Shown one piece after another: positions 22,961-35,445 of a DNA stretch of 64,000 nt. The DNA lies in contig CM041465.1 in NCBI GenBank assembly GCA_023213395.1, positions 40,369,741 to 40,433,740 of the forward strand, read 5' to 3'. Made by a program: the position numbers and the translations under genes. Below the pieces are notes generated by a model. The model searched no databases and was not told the origin of the DNA. It saw only the letters and a list, made by a program, of their open reading frames with translations. Within the stretch, counting starts at the first letter, position 1; each line of letters opens with the position of its first letter. Source of the stretch: Cycas panzhihuaensis (taxonomy: Eukaryota > Cycadophyta).

Positions 22961-25860
22961 TCAGAACTGTTCAAACTTCACCCTCTTCAGTGGTTTGGTA
23001 AAGATATCGGCCACTTGATCTGCTGTGGGCAAGACTCAATTGAATTGTGCCATCATGAACTAGTTCTCTAATCCTATGGACTTTTGTACTTATATGTTTG
23101 GTACGATCATGAAATACAGGATTTTTAGCCATTTGCATTGTAGATTGATTATCTACATGTAAGCTAGTAGAACTTGTTTGGGTGGCATTTAATGTATTCA
23201 ATAATTTTCTAAGCCATATCACCTCCTTGCTTATCTCAGAAGTAGCAATGTACTCAGCTTCAGCAGTTGAGTCTGCAACTATCTTCTGCCATCTGGATCT
23301 CCATGATATTGGTGCTGTTCCAAGAAATGTTACGTACTCAGACGTAGATCTTCCCGTGTCTTTATCTCCAAAGAAAGTCTCGAGTCCGTGTATGCATAAA
23401 GTTTAAATTCGCATTGGGTTCATACAATGCACCATATTTACTAGTCATCTTTAGGTACCTCAACACTCGATTGTACTTGCCAATGATTCTCGCTTAGGAT
23501 TTGTCATGAATCTTGCAAGAATGCCGACAGAGTGTGCAATATCCGCCTTGTGTTGGTAGTATAGATGAGACTACCTACAAGTTGCTCAGAGAGTGTCAAG
23601 GCCCGCCTCCCTATTGTCACCATCAACTGAGAGCTTAATATTAGGCTCCATAGGTGTATCCACTGGTCGAGCACCTTCCAACTGAAACTTTGTCAGAAGA
23701 TCGTTGATATATTTTTCTTGGGAGAGAAAGATTTTGCCATCCTTTTGAGTTACTTCAATTCCCAAGTAATATTTCATCAACCCGAGGTCAGACAATTTAA
23801 AAGTTTTAGCAAGGTCCTTCTTCACCGGCCGACACTGCTCACTATTCTGTTATGAGCATGTCATCCACAAAGATTAAGAGGTAAGTGACTTTATCATTTT
23901 GGCGCTTGATGAATAATGTTGCATCAATATCTTGATAGTCACAAACCTCATATCCAAGTTGCCTCATTCTTTCAGACAACTTGGTAAACCAAGCACGAGG
24001 GGCTTACTTTAGGCCATACAAGGACTTTTTGAGCTTACAAACTTTATGCTCCTAACCGTCAATCTCGTATCCTTCTAGCTGAGCCATGTAAATTTCTTCT
24101 TTAAGGTCCCCATTGAGAAATGCGGTCTTAACATCGAGTTGGTGGATTTTCCAACCTCGCTGAGCCCAAGGCTATTAGAGTTCGATTGTAGGCCACTTGG
24201 TTGTAGGAGCAAAGATTTCAGTGTAGTCAATGCCTTCCCTTTGCGTGAATCCTTTTGCTACCAACCTCGCCTTTGTGTTTTCTAGGGTGCCATCTGATCT
24301 ATACTTATTTTTGAACACCCATTTATTTTGAACTACCTTTCTTCCAAGTGGTAGATCAACAAGCTCCCATGTACCGTTCTTAATAAGAGATTGATACTCT
24401 TCGTTCATGGCATTTCTCCAAGCTGCATGCTTTACAGCTTCTTGGTACTTTAGGGGCTCTTCATTAAGAGCAAGATGCAGTTCTACTGGTTCAAGCTCAA
24501 CAGAAAGTGATTCATGCATCCTTGCTCTATGGGCACTTCTAGTGCCAGTTTTGCCTACCTCATCTGGTCGCATGTCCTTGTGTAGCTGGTAGGCTTCACG
24601 AAAACCTCAAGTTGGGAATGAGGTTTTCATTTCCACAACCTCTTGATCTTCGTTTTGATCCTGAAAAGGATCATGTGAAATATTTGGCACGGAGGAAGTT
24701 GACAATGCTGGAGAAGATGGCCCAGCCACAGATGTTGGAGAAGATGATCCTTTTGCTATGGCTTTGCCTTTTTCAACTTGGCTATTCACAAATGATGGTG
24801 CTGGATGTGTACACATTGGATTGAAGTCACAGCTTGTATCCTCCGAGGCTCTATTGTCAGATTCCAAGATTTTAAGCATCTGCTCAAAGATCCGCCCCTA
24901 AATTTTGGAACTGGACATCAAATTCGAGAGCATCATTAAATCGGATGAAGGCGTCTTGGAGTCAAGTCTCGAGTAATTGATCTTCGGCCTCGCAAAGATA
25001 ACATCTCTAGTGATGATGATTTTGTGCTCAAGGTATAAAAACCTTGTATCCCTTTTTGTCCATAGGGTATCCGACAAAGATGCCTTTGATGGCTCTATCT
25101 TGGAGCTTATTTCTATGTTCCTGCAAAATATGAGCATAACAAGTAGAGCCAAAAATTCTAAAGTCTTGAGATAGAGGGGGTTTGTCCATACCACATTTCA
25201 TGTAGAGAGGGGCTGAGCTTAGAGGGACTAACAGTGTTGATGCAATACACAAAGCCCGTATAGCCTCAAATTTCAAAGATAGATAGGGACATTCTTATAT
25301 ACCAAAGATAGCATAAGCCATATTCATGATGGTCCTGTTCATGCGCTCGGCAACTCCATTTTGCTGGGGTGTACCTGCAATTGTGGCCTGATGTTTGATT
25401 CCACGTTGACGTAGGTACGATTCAAACTCATTGGATGTGTACTCGCCACCATTGTCAGTCCTGAGTATTTTGATCTTGAATCCAGATTCATTTTCCACGA
25501 AGGCCTTGAAAGCTTGAAACATAGAAAAAGCTTCATCTTTCTTTGCAAGAAAAGCAACCCATACTTTCTTGGTAAAATCATCAATGAAAGTAATATAGTA
25601 CCACTGCTTGATAGAAGGGATGGGCATAGGACCGCATATATCCGAGTGTACAAGCCGCAAAGGTTGGGTAGATTTCCACGACTACGAGGAAAGGGTTGTC
25701 TTTGAGATTTAGCAATAATACATGCTTCACATTTAAAGGGCTTGGAGGGGAACTTAGGCAAACCAGGAAGAGTGTCTTGTAGTTCTCTTAAACGATCAAT
25801 TTTGATATGGCCCATACGATCATGCCATAGAGCTGCTTGGGACAACTTTTGAGGAGTCAA
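22961..25860 (-). pseudogene. Copia B pol: integrase, reverse transcriptase, RNase H (broken)
   Basis: Integrase zinc region LWHDRMGHIKIDRL ... FKCEACIIAKS (25730-25860) is complete. The core keeps HSDICGP, RTDNGGEY and GVAERMNRT (25340-25650) but needs a one-base frame change near 25672. RT: RLVAKGFTQREGIDYTEIFA (about 24210-24270), then frameshifts near 24191 and 25060; FVDD at 23860-23871 is intact, with another frameshift just after. RNase H: LHVDNQSTMQMAKNP (about 23100-23160); the pol end reads DIFTKPLKR with its stop at 22963-22961. Most breaks are single-base indels. Would copy and integrate the element. Confidence 0.92.
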
Positions 25861-26017
25861 GGTTGTGGTAAAAACAAATTCATCATCAACATAGTTGGCT
25901 TCAGAGGATGGTGAGCCGCTTAGGCTAAAACGCTTGCCATCAAGAATTCCACCATAACCACAAGATTTGAAGGAGGGTGAATGACACGTAGAGTTTGATT
26001 GTTTGCGCTACACTCGA

Positions 26018-27449
26018 TCAAATCCACGAGAGACAAGGGCGGACAGGAGAGTAGATTCGCTCGAGCAGGAATATATAAAACATCAACAAGTGTAAAACTG
26101 GAAGGCACTGGGGTTTCGTGCAAACTGTTCCAAGTCCTTCGACTGGCTGAGATGATTTGTCAGCCATGTGTACAACACCACGAACTTCAGAGTCAAAATC
26201 TTGAAAGAACTGGCGATGACAAGTCATGTGTTGTGTTGCTCCAGTATCCATGATCCACGATGAAGTATTTGAGGTAGCACTATTTGGAACTCCAAGTGGT
26301 GAAGGCAAAAGGGAATAAGCATAGCCATAATGAGCCCCAATATACTTAGTGGATCTATCAATAACATTTGATGAAGTGGTCCCAATTCTTTGAAGGTATG
26401 CATGAGCAAATTGCGTTCCACCAAAAGCATCTTCAAAAGAAGTATTATCAACATTATGTGCACCATGGCGCTGTTGATAACTTGGTAGTTTGTTGGTGGC
26501 AGTTATGCAATTTTTGGCATAATGTCCTCTTTTATTACACCTTTGGCACACGATTGTTTGATTTCCAGTCCAAGTATTAGGCTGGCTGGATTGTCTCTGA
26601 TTACTAGATCTAGGTCCAGGTTGATTATTTTACCCTTGGCCTTGAGACTGTTTTTGTTAGAATTGAGGAGCCTGTTGACTAAGAGGATGTTGTCCTTGTT
26701 GTCTACCTCTTCCTCTTCCACAGGAATTACCACCTCTACGAGAGTATTGACCTTGATTTTTGGTGTAATAAAGATCTTCTTCCACTTCAAAAGCAGCATC
26801 AATTGGATCTGATGTAGTGGCAAAGTTGGTATCAAAGGTCTTATCAAATTCAATGAACTTATCAGCAAGATCCTCAAAGTTTAGGGTCTTTAAAGTTCCA
26901 ATCGATTGAAGACTCCCAATAGATTTTTATAACTGGGATATGGAGACATGATCAATCAAGAAAGCCCATGTAATGCATTGAGTTTTAAAATCTTTATCAA
27001 TGGCTTGCTTGATACGACGAAGGAGATTGATTGTCTCACTTGCATGTCCTTTCTGCATTTTCAATTTGTTCATCTTCAGCACTAAGTGAACAAATTCTAA
27101 GTTTGATTTAGTGTCAAAGTTCTTCTTAAGAACTTCAAGAACTTTCCATGCTGTATCATGTACAGCTTCATCAATGAGATTATGCAGGGAATAATCAGTG
27201 ACAAGCAAGATCCCCGCATCTAATTTTATCATCATCAAGTTCCCATTGGCATTTAGCTACAGATTCAGTGGGAGCAGTTGGAGCACCTCCTGCTAAAGTA
27301 GTTGTGGTAGTCAGAAATGCAACAGGTGGTGTAGGTTGTAAGTGATCTCTCAATAGACCTTCATACTTTGCAGATTTACACACTGAACCACATGTCCCAA
27401 TTTTTTCCCTTTAGAATGCGCTCACATTTTGCTTGAACTGTGAAGACAT
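26018..27449 (-). pseudogene. Copia B gag and protease (broken)
   Basis: The ATG at 27449-27447 opens MSSQFKQNVS. The frame breaks after about 14 codons (TAA at 27413-27411) and again before the next gag block (27195-27383). The UBN2-type gag core is at 26927-27238. A Gln/Gly-rich stretch (26580-26760) has two TAA at Q-rich positions. The CCHC knuckle CQRCNKRGHYAKNC (26507-26548) and protease WIMDTGATQHM (about 26230-26260) are intact. The knuckle packages RNA and the protease cuts the polyprotein. Confidence 0.9.
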
Positions 27450-29488
27450 TGTGTCTTTTTAGAAGGGAAGAAATAAACAAGGGACTATAAAAGTGATGGT
27501 AATAAATGACCGATCACTATTTACAAATGGGAAATGTAATGAAGTAGTGTAGAAGAAGGAAGAAGAAGTGAGAATGGTTGCTCAAAGATGAAGGGAGCAA
27601 CTTAGAGAAAAGTCACCAACACTTGTGACAAATATTAACCTGACGCAGTAGGAATATGAGAAGCACTATGATAAAAATTGGCCACTAACACTTGTGGCAA
27701 ATATTAACCTGACGCAGCAGGAATATGAGAAGCACTATGATTGTGATTACACTATGGATCACTTTTTACAAATAAGTAAGTGATCAATATACAAGATTGT
27801 AGGCCAATGTAGAAGTTGACATCATTGGGTTTACACAACTTGAAACTCGAATGTAGGATGCGTAATCAACCCAATAACCTCTAACTTGTGTCCAACGTGT
27901 AGTTGAGGTTGTTGAAGGGATGCCTAGGCTTCTAGTAGAATTAATTTGGCCTTCACCCGCGATACCATAATTGTGCTTGGTGATGAAATCCAAGTCATAA
28001 AGGAGCCTAGGTACTCCTAATCCTCACCCGTTCACCAATGAGCAATATATACCTCCTCTAAAGAGTGGTACGTGCATACCCATGGCTATGATGGATATTG
28101 GATCGGGTATATTTTAATCTTGTATTAAAGTTTCATTTTTCCTGGTTGGTTATCAGGATGATCCCTGATTGAGGCACGATGGTATGGCTAACCAAACCTC
28201 ACCAATATTCCGGTTTAGTCCAGTCCCAACTTGAAACCCACACCTCCTTTATGGCACGGCATTCTGCCAACCAAGGTATCTCAACCTTGGCGAGTGTGTG
28301 AATAGGTACAAGATGGTAGAAAATAACGTACGTGATGCATTCCTTTTAGGAAGAGTGAAAAGATTATCGAATTGTATCAAACGTACCTTTAACTGAAAAT
28401 AATGCTTGCTTGGAGTGCTTTTGGAATGCTTGCTTGAAGTGCTTGCTTGAAGTATCTTTGGTGTGCTTGCTTTAAGTGATTTTAGAGTGTTGAAATGCAA
28501 TGCTAATAAGTGAGTGAGGACACCAGATATTGCTCTGATCTAGGTGTTTTTTTCTCACTTTTACAATGGGCTTTTAAGCCTTATAAAAAGGAAGAAATTT
28601 TCTTCACTTTTTTTTTTTTTTTTTTTGTTAATACAAAAAAAGTACTCTTCACTAAATCTACAATAACTTTCTCCCACGATGCCGAAATGGAGTGCCAGTT
28701 TTTGTGCTACAAATTAGACTTAGATTTTTATCTCCAGGAAGTGGAATCAGGTCCAAATGAGTTCTGGAAAGTTTTTGACAGCCCCAAAAAGTTAGAAAAT
28801 GATATTTTTCCAGAATTCTTACTAAAAATAACTGCTGTTCACTAAAACAGCAATAACTTCCTCATACGACATCTAAATTAGGTGCTGATTTTTGTAATAG
28901 AAAGTAGACTCAGGGCCCCATCTTTGAAAATTGGAATCACTTCAGTTGGATCTCTGTAGAAGATTTTGTAGACCTATGAAGTTTAGTAATCAAATTACAT
29001 TTCTGCAGAAATTTCAGCTTGCTAAAATCTCATTAACACATGATACCATATGAAATTTCCATCATTTTTTGATCACCAGGATCCCAATATGGGCAAGGTG
29101 AGAGCATACAATAATAGATATTTTCAATGGCTCAAAATTCTTTAAAAAAAATTGGGTAAAAACTCCCCTTACAATCATTCTTCTAAATGCTGGAAAAATT
29201 TTGAAGATTCCCCCTTGTTAAATGGACAAAAAAGGGAAAAGAAAAAGAAGAATGAGATAGCATGAATGGACAGCAAAGGATTGGAATCCTTGGGCCTTAC
29301 AACTCTTTGTATTATGCTTTGAAACCTACAAAAGAGAAAGGAAAAGCAAACAATACAAAATATACTATCATAATAACTTGAAAATATTTCTAAATTCACT
29401 TTCACAATCTCCTTCACCACATGGATTGTGGGGGAGAAGGAAGTGATGGCTCCATTGCAAGTGCAAGTGGGGAATATGAAGGAAGCAA
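27450..29488 (-). other. Long leader of copia B
   Basis: About 2 kb between the PBS and gag ATG, longer than most copia leaders. Three short ORFs here (27784-27993 and 28249-28500 minus, 28510-28845 plus) show no domain. A 69-bp duplication lies at its gag-proximal end, and a T15-17 run near 28610-28626. Confidence 0.75.
27613..27743 (-). repeat. 69-bp tandem duplication in the copia B leader
   Basis: acttgtgacaaatattaacc (27621) and acttgtggcaaatattaacc (27690) start matching blocks that share ctgacgcag and gaatatgagaagcactatga; period 69. Confidence 0.85.
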
Positions 29489-29500
29489 GCTCTGATACCA
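29489..29500 (-). other. Primer-binding site of copia B
   Basis: The minus strand reads TGGTATCAGAGC, a perfect tRNA-Met complement, two bases from the LTR. Confidence 0.95.
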
Positions 29501-29502
29501 CA

Positions 29503-29800
29503 TGAAAAGAGTGGATCTATCCTTCATCTCCATGCACTAAACACAAAGGCAAACATGGGAGCAAGAGAGACTTGAGAGAAAGAAAGTAGCTCTCACAAAA
29601 TGGGGAGGTAAAGAATGAATCTCCTCCATTGAGCTTTACTTTTATATTGAGAGAGGGAGCATTTGAGTTAGGTGAAATGAAATTACACATAATGCACATG
29701 AAAGTGCATTTCACTTAAGTGATCTAATTTAAAGTTCACTTAAGACCCTTTTTCGAAATAATCAACTAATGTAATGACCTTATGTCATTAACCCTTTTCA
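29503..29800 (-). repeat. 5' LTR of copia B
   Basis: 297 of 298 bases identical to 22198-22495 by direct reading. Confidence 0.97.
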
Positions 29801-29805
29801 ATATT
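29801..29805. repeat. Copia B target duplication, right copy
   Basis: atatt; left copy gtatt. Confidence 0.6.
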
Positions 29806-29969
29806 GCCCCACAATGTTACAATATAATGGGCATAAACTATGAACTAAAAAAGACCCCCATAAGATATTTAAAAAAAATTCAGGGCTCTTATCCTAAGAC
29901 ACCCAAAAGGGGCTTGGGTGTAATGCCTATATCCATGTAACACCTGTAAAGTGTTTAACATATTTAATA
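29806..29969 (-). repeat. Copia A 3' LTR, proximal piece
   Basis: Continues the LTR interrupted at 22197. Shares taatgggcataa, ggggctct-like and catgtaacac blocks with 60540-60751, but lacks about 60 bp of the GC-rich insert present there. Confidence 0.8.
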
Positions 29970-29980
29970 ATCTTCCACTT
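29970..29980 (-). other. Polypurine tract of copia A
   Basis: The minus strand reads AAGTGGAAGAT before the LTR start TATTAAATATG; relatives usually show AAGTGGGAGAT followed by TGTTAGA. Confidence 0.7.
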
Positions 29981-32911
29981 ATTGAATACTTTCCAAGAAA
30001 CCTACATATACAACTATTGAATGCCAAAATCATAAATGCCTATTGCTTCTATATACCATTTAAATTTATTCATTCTAATAGCTTTAGTTAATGATTCTAT
30101 AGAATTATATTGTATAGTAACTTTTTGCAAGTTTACCTTATTGGAATAAACTATTTCTCTCACAAAATAGAACTGCACTTTGATATGCTTTGACTAAACA
30201 TAAAATGTAAGCTTCTTCACCAAATAGATTACATTTTGACTCTCACAATCTATTCTCACATCTTCTTACTTAAAGCCAACATCTGTATACAATATCTACA
30301 ACTAAATCTCTTTCTTACATACATAAATAACTACCATGTACTCTAATTTTATGTTTAAAAGTGTAACAACTTGCTATCTCTTACTCATCCAACTAATTCT
30401 GCCACCATAAAGGGTAAATACATACCCACTTGTAGATCTTCTACTATTAAGAGCTCTTATCCAAGCAACATCAGCAAAACCTTTTAGATCCACTCTTCTT
30501 CTTTATATGGAAACTCCTTGGTAGTAAATTTTATAGTCTAATGTATCTCACAAATACCTCAAAATCCTTTTCACTGCAACCTAATGCTCACTACCTAGGT
30601 TTGATATATATCTACTAACAACTCATATTACATGGACAATATTTGGTCAAATACTAACTATTTCATATATCAAGCTTCTAATTGTACTTGAATATAGTAC
30701 AAAAGCCATATCATCAACATCTTGGTGAATCTTTAATTATTTCTTAGCTAATAATTTAAAATTAATAGGAAAAGGAATATTGACTAGATTATAGCCTTGT
30801 ATTTGAAACTATTATAGTATCATCTCAATGTATTGTCTTTGGTTGAGCTAAATATTCTAGTTTTTACTATCTATTTAATTTTGGTACCTGAAATAAAATC
30901 TACTGCATCGAGATCCTTCATCTTAAAATGAGATTCTAGTTAGTCCTTCATAAGTTAGCCCATTTCTTTATTGTAACCTATTAGTAATATACAATCAACA
31001 TATAAAGCTAAGATAACAAAGTGATCATTAACCTATCTAAAATAAATGTAGAAATTAGTATTGTTACACACAAAGCCATCTATTAATATATGTGAATCAA
31101 ATTTCTAGTACTAAAACCTCAGTGATTATTTTAAGCTGTATAATAACTTCTTTAATCTATACATCAAATTCTCCTTACCTACAACTTCAAAACCTTCAAG
31201 CCATAACATATAAATTTCTTCCTCAAGGTCGTCATGAAGAAAAGTTATCTTCACATCTATTTGATCTACCTTGAGATCATAGACAAATGTTATAGCCAAT
31301 AAAAATCTAATCAAAGCTAATTTTACAATAAGAGAAAACACTTTATTAAAATATATTCCCTTTACTTGGGAATAACCCTTTGCTACCAAATAGGCCTTAT
31401 ACTTTTCCATAATAATATTTTCTCGAAATATTTTCTTAAAAATCTAATTACTATTAATGAGTTTTTTAATATTTAATAAATTCACCAAATCCCATATTTC
31501 ATTTTTATCTAAGGCCATCATTTTTTCTTCTATGGCTTTCTTCTAGAGTTGGTTCTCTTCTAACTCTAGACCCTCTTGAATAATATATAGATCTTCACCT
31601 ACAACAGTTAAAATACATAAGGAGGAACAAAATTCTTTAAGAATATACCTATCAAGTTATCTTATCTCATGAGTTGATCTCTTCAATATGGGGGGTTCTT
31701 AACATTAGGCCACCTTATTAGCTACCTTATCCTCTTTAGTTAACTTATATTCTGATATAGAATCTTTATCTCTTATTTTAAACCACACATTCATAGAGTC
31801 TTTTTTCTTTGGTTCATCATCCTACTATAGAGACTTGAAGTCCTCTCTAAAGAAAACATCACAACTATACATAACTTTCTATGATTCAAGCTTATAAAGT
31901 TTATACCTCTTTAAAACCATTGTTATATCCAATGAAAATAGACTTTTATATTTTAAAAACAAGCTTTGTCCTCTACAAGATAGGAACATATATAAAAGAT
32001 TCATAATCAAACACTCTAAGATGATCAAGAGATGGTTTCTTACTAGACCATGCTTCTTTGGGAATTTTATTTACTAAAGTAATCATTTGTAAATTATTTA
32101 TTAGGTAGCTCATAGTCATCATAGCCTTAGCCCATAATTCCTTCTCTAAACTAATAATGAGTATACTTCTCAATTTCTCTAATAAGGTCCTATTCATCCT
32201 TTTAGAAACTCCATTTTATTGTGGAATATAAGGATTTATCTTCTACCTTGCTATTTCACACTACTTACAGAATTGCTCAAATTTATTTAACTAAAATTCA
32301 CCTCCATTATCAGTTTTCAATATCTTGATCCTCTTATTAGTCTAATTTTTTACCAAGGCCTTAAATTTCTTAAATTTGTTAAAAATATCATATTTCTATT
32401 TACGAAAGTACTCAATGAATGAGACAAAATACCTAGACCCACTGAAAGAGGGTACATCAATGAGTCTAAAAATATTGTTGTGTACCAGCTGTAAAATTTT
32501 CTTAATTCTCTTTAAACTAGAAAGAAAACTTACACCATTCTATTTGTTATAAATATAATATTCATAGAAATTGAAATTAAAGGAATTATCAATCCTACAG
32601 ATATCTTTAGCCATAACTTTAGACAATAAATCATGGATGCCTTTTTCTTTAGTGTGACCTGATATTTAATGCCACAACATAGTCTTACCGGTCATCAATA
32701 CTTGGGTCTTACTTACATTCTTATTAAATTTTGTAACAACCAAACTGAAACTACTAGCACTCACTATGTTAGTGATAAGCTTATATAGCATTTGATATCA
32801 AACCACACTTATTAACACTAATACTTCTCAAACCATTCTATAATTATCTTTATTAGAAGTCACTTTGATTATTGCATCACCTAATTGATTAATAGATAAT
32901 AGGCTCATAGC
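29981..32911 (-). pseudogene. Copia A integrase, reverse transcriptase, RNase H (broken)
   Basis: Integrase remnants at 31973-32700, including MNRTLLEKLRS (GVAERMNRTLLE in relatives) and ELWAKAMMTMSYLINN. RT: YLVAKGYSQVKGI ... DVKITFLHDDLEEEIYM at 31126-31410, then YVDC at 30991-31002 in place of catalytic YVDD. RNase H remnants at 30050-30600. The left end of the piece meets the PPT; its right end is cut at 32911 by element T and the missing gag/protease is at 59137-60262. Confidence 0.85.
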
Positions 32912-32916
32912 CAAAT
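32912..32916. repeat. Element T target duplication, left copy
   Basis: caaat; right copy taaac at 59132-59136. A common ancestor caaac with one C-to-T change in each would explain both. Confidence 0.5.
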
Positions 32917-35177
32917 TATTTCACCAAAATTTGGACTTTAATCAATCTTCATGTTCATTAATAAGTATCTTGTTTAATCTACATTTAATTTGATTAATTT
33001 AAAGATTATTTTATGTTTTGTTGGATCATGTTTAGTTTTGGTGAAGTATGGTATCAATCTTATGAATGATTTATGTTGGATGATAATGATGATTGTATTA
33101 TTATATTTTTACTTGTCGATAACTGAAACTACAGTGACGTAATCCCACCTTTAAAACCAATTTGACTCACTTTTTCTTCTTGAAATGTTTTCCTATTTCA
33201 GTCTTTTTCTCTTGATTTTATATTCAAAATTGTTACTTTTTAATGATTTTTGGGCTTATGCTTTTTACCCCTTCCATGTTTTTTTTTTTAAATTAATCAT
33301 GTCATTTTGATTCAAGATTTCTTAATAAAATTTGATTTTGGTAATTGAATGATAAAATTTTTATTTTATATTTTATCACATTTTTAGTTATACTAAAAAT
33401 GTGATCGATTGTATTTTATTAAAGAAATCACATTTTTAGTTGGTAATAAAATATGACTGATCATGTTTTAGACTATCATACATGTAATTTATTTTTGTTT
33501 TTTAAATGTACCAATTTTGTATAGTGTTACCTAAATTCTATGCAAACCTACCCCATTCTTACCCAAAATCCCCCCAAACCCTTGAAGGGACTCAAAAGTG
33601 AGGATTGTTTTTTTGGATTTTAATGGTGTGACTAAAATTCCAAGAGATTTTGGTGTTGGTTCTTTAAAAGAAAGTAAAGTATCATACGAAAGATTTGGAG
33701 CTCTGAATGCTACTTTAATGTTGTTCAAATTCAACTTATTGCTACTTTTTGAGGTATTTTGTTGGTTGTAACTATTAATTTTAGGCTTCATCTCTTTGGT
33801 AGCATCACTTTTTCTTTGGTTTTAGTACCTTCTTGATGACTTTTTGTGATTGGTTATTACTCTCTCCCTTATTTGAGTTCTTAAACTTTTTTACTTGTAT
33901 TTTTCTTTAGGAATTATTGGTTGAAAGGTTAACCCATTGTGGGAATACAAAGAAATAGACTATTATGAAGAGAGATATTCTTCTTCACCTTAAAATATAG
34001 TTATTTCTTCCCATTCTTCTTAGTTGTCGAGGCTTCTAAAGAGATTTTAGTCTTACCTCTTCTTTTTTTTTATTATTTCTTCTTCTTATTTTTTTTCTTC
34101 TCTTGTGTTGGTTTCAAGGGAAAAAATCAAGAAAGATTATTTTTTATAAAGGGGGATTATTATTCTAAGGAATAAAATACATCATTTAAGTAGAGAATTT
34201 TTTAAGATTGCTTGTGCTATATTCTTTGATTCTTTGCTTTGCTCTTAAAAAAAAAGGCTTTATTCATGCGTGTTTATAAATAGAAAGCTTGTAAGTTAGA
34301 ATAGATTTTATATGAGGTTCAAGGATCCCATGGTACCTTAAAGCTCCATGAGTGATATGATCTTTTCATGTTTTCAATCTAGTGTTGATCCTACTAATGA
34401 AATAAACATGTCATTAGTTGCATGTTAGTTTTATGGATTGCATGTCATCTTTTAGTAGCTGAAATCATCTTGGAAATCTCTTTCCTTCATTGAAATCACC
34501 ATTAAGATTAAAAAATAACATGCACATGATTTGAAAGGCATAGTATACGTTTTTCATATTATTCTCACTTCTATCAAGTTATATATATTTATAATACTTT
34601 ATGTTATATGAGTTGCATCTCATACTTTTTTTATGTTTAAAAGAAAGTGTGCCTTGAATACTTAGAAGATAGTGGTTCTTTTGTTTTATATAAGTTTTGT
34701 TCTACAAAAAATAAGAGAAAAAGAAATTGTATACATGATTTTATTTCCTTCTTTAGGTTGAAAATATAGTTGATCTCTTTATTTTCATTAGTGGGTTTCC
34801 TTACACTTTAGAAAAGATTATAATTCTTCCATTACTTTACCTTTTTCTTTATTAGAATAAACCCAAAAGGTTGAAATAATTCAAGGAAAAGAACCTTAAA
34901 AGTGAAACAAAAATATTGCTAGTGTAATTCTAGACTTAGAACTCCTCTACTTGTGTAGGCCAATGAATTCTTATATCTCCTTTTCACATCCTAGCCTTCC
35001 ATTGCTATAATCACATTCAAATTAAATGCCACAGTCAAGTAGAGACTCCTTCTTAGGAGTTGGAAAAGGTGGTCATTAGGTTCCCATAATTTCTTATTTC
35101 TCTCAATCTTTACTTGAAACAAATGAAACACAATGTCATTAAGGGATATCTAGCCTTGGTCCAACCAAAGCATGCCA
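32917..35177 (+). repeat. 5' LTR of element T
   Basis: Starts TATTTCACC (TGTTTCACC in the 3' copy) and ends CATGCCA. Collinear with 56928-59131. No primer-binding site could be recognised in the bases that follow (tctttctagtacc). Confidence 0.85.
33375..33405. repeat. Perfect 14-bp inverted repeat in the T LTR
   Basis: atcacatttttagt - tat - actaaaaatgtgat. The 3' LTR copy near 57362-57394 has a small mismatch. Related tcacattttta words recur at 33426-33442 and 48822-48838. Confidence 0.8.
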
Positions 35178-35445
35178 TCTTTCTAGTACCATTTGTTCTG
35201 TATTTAAAGAAATAGAAACTGTAACTCTTTCTTAAAGAAGACCATTTAGACTTTAAGATCTCCTACGTAATTTTAAACTTTAACCCTCACACTCAACTTA
35301 TAAAGTTTCATCTTCTTATGTTAATCCTTTAAAATACTAGATACATGACACTTACATTTATCTTTCCAAATATTCAACTCAATTATATGAGATACCTATG
35401 GTACAAGGATACCTTGAACATTCTTAATTACATGGTGTTGCTCCT

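Larger units (their letters stand above)
22198..29800 (-). mobile_element. Copia B: young-looking copia element with a broken interior
   Basis: LTRs of 298 bp each (22198-22495, 29503-29800) differ at one base and end TGAAAAG...CTTTTCA. A perfect tRNA-Met PBS (29489-29500), a PPT (22498-22508) and a full gag-pol order on the minus strand are present, plus a leader of about 2 kb. Yet gag-pol has many frameshifts and stops. It sits in the 3' LTR of copia A. Confidence 0.95.

Noticed and set aside
28510-28845. A 111-codon plus-strand ORF in the copia B leader as a host gene
   Set aside because: No recognisable domain, spans a T-run encoding polyphenylalanine, and lies inside the element.
33531-33791. 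Minus-strand ORF of 86 codons in the T 5' LTR
   Set aside because: The equivalent place in the 3' LTR (57535-57790) does not keep the frame, and no domain is seen.
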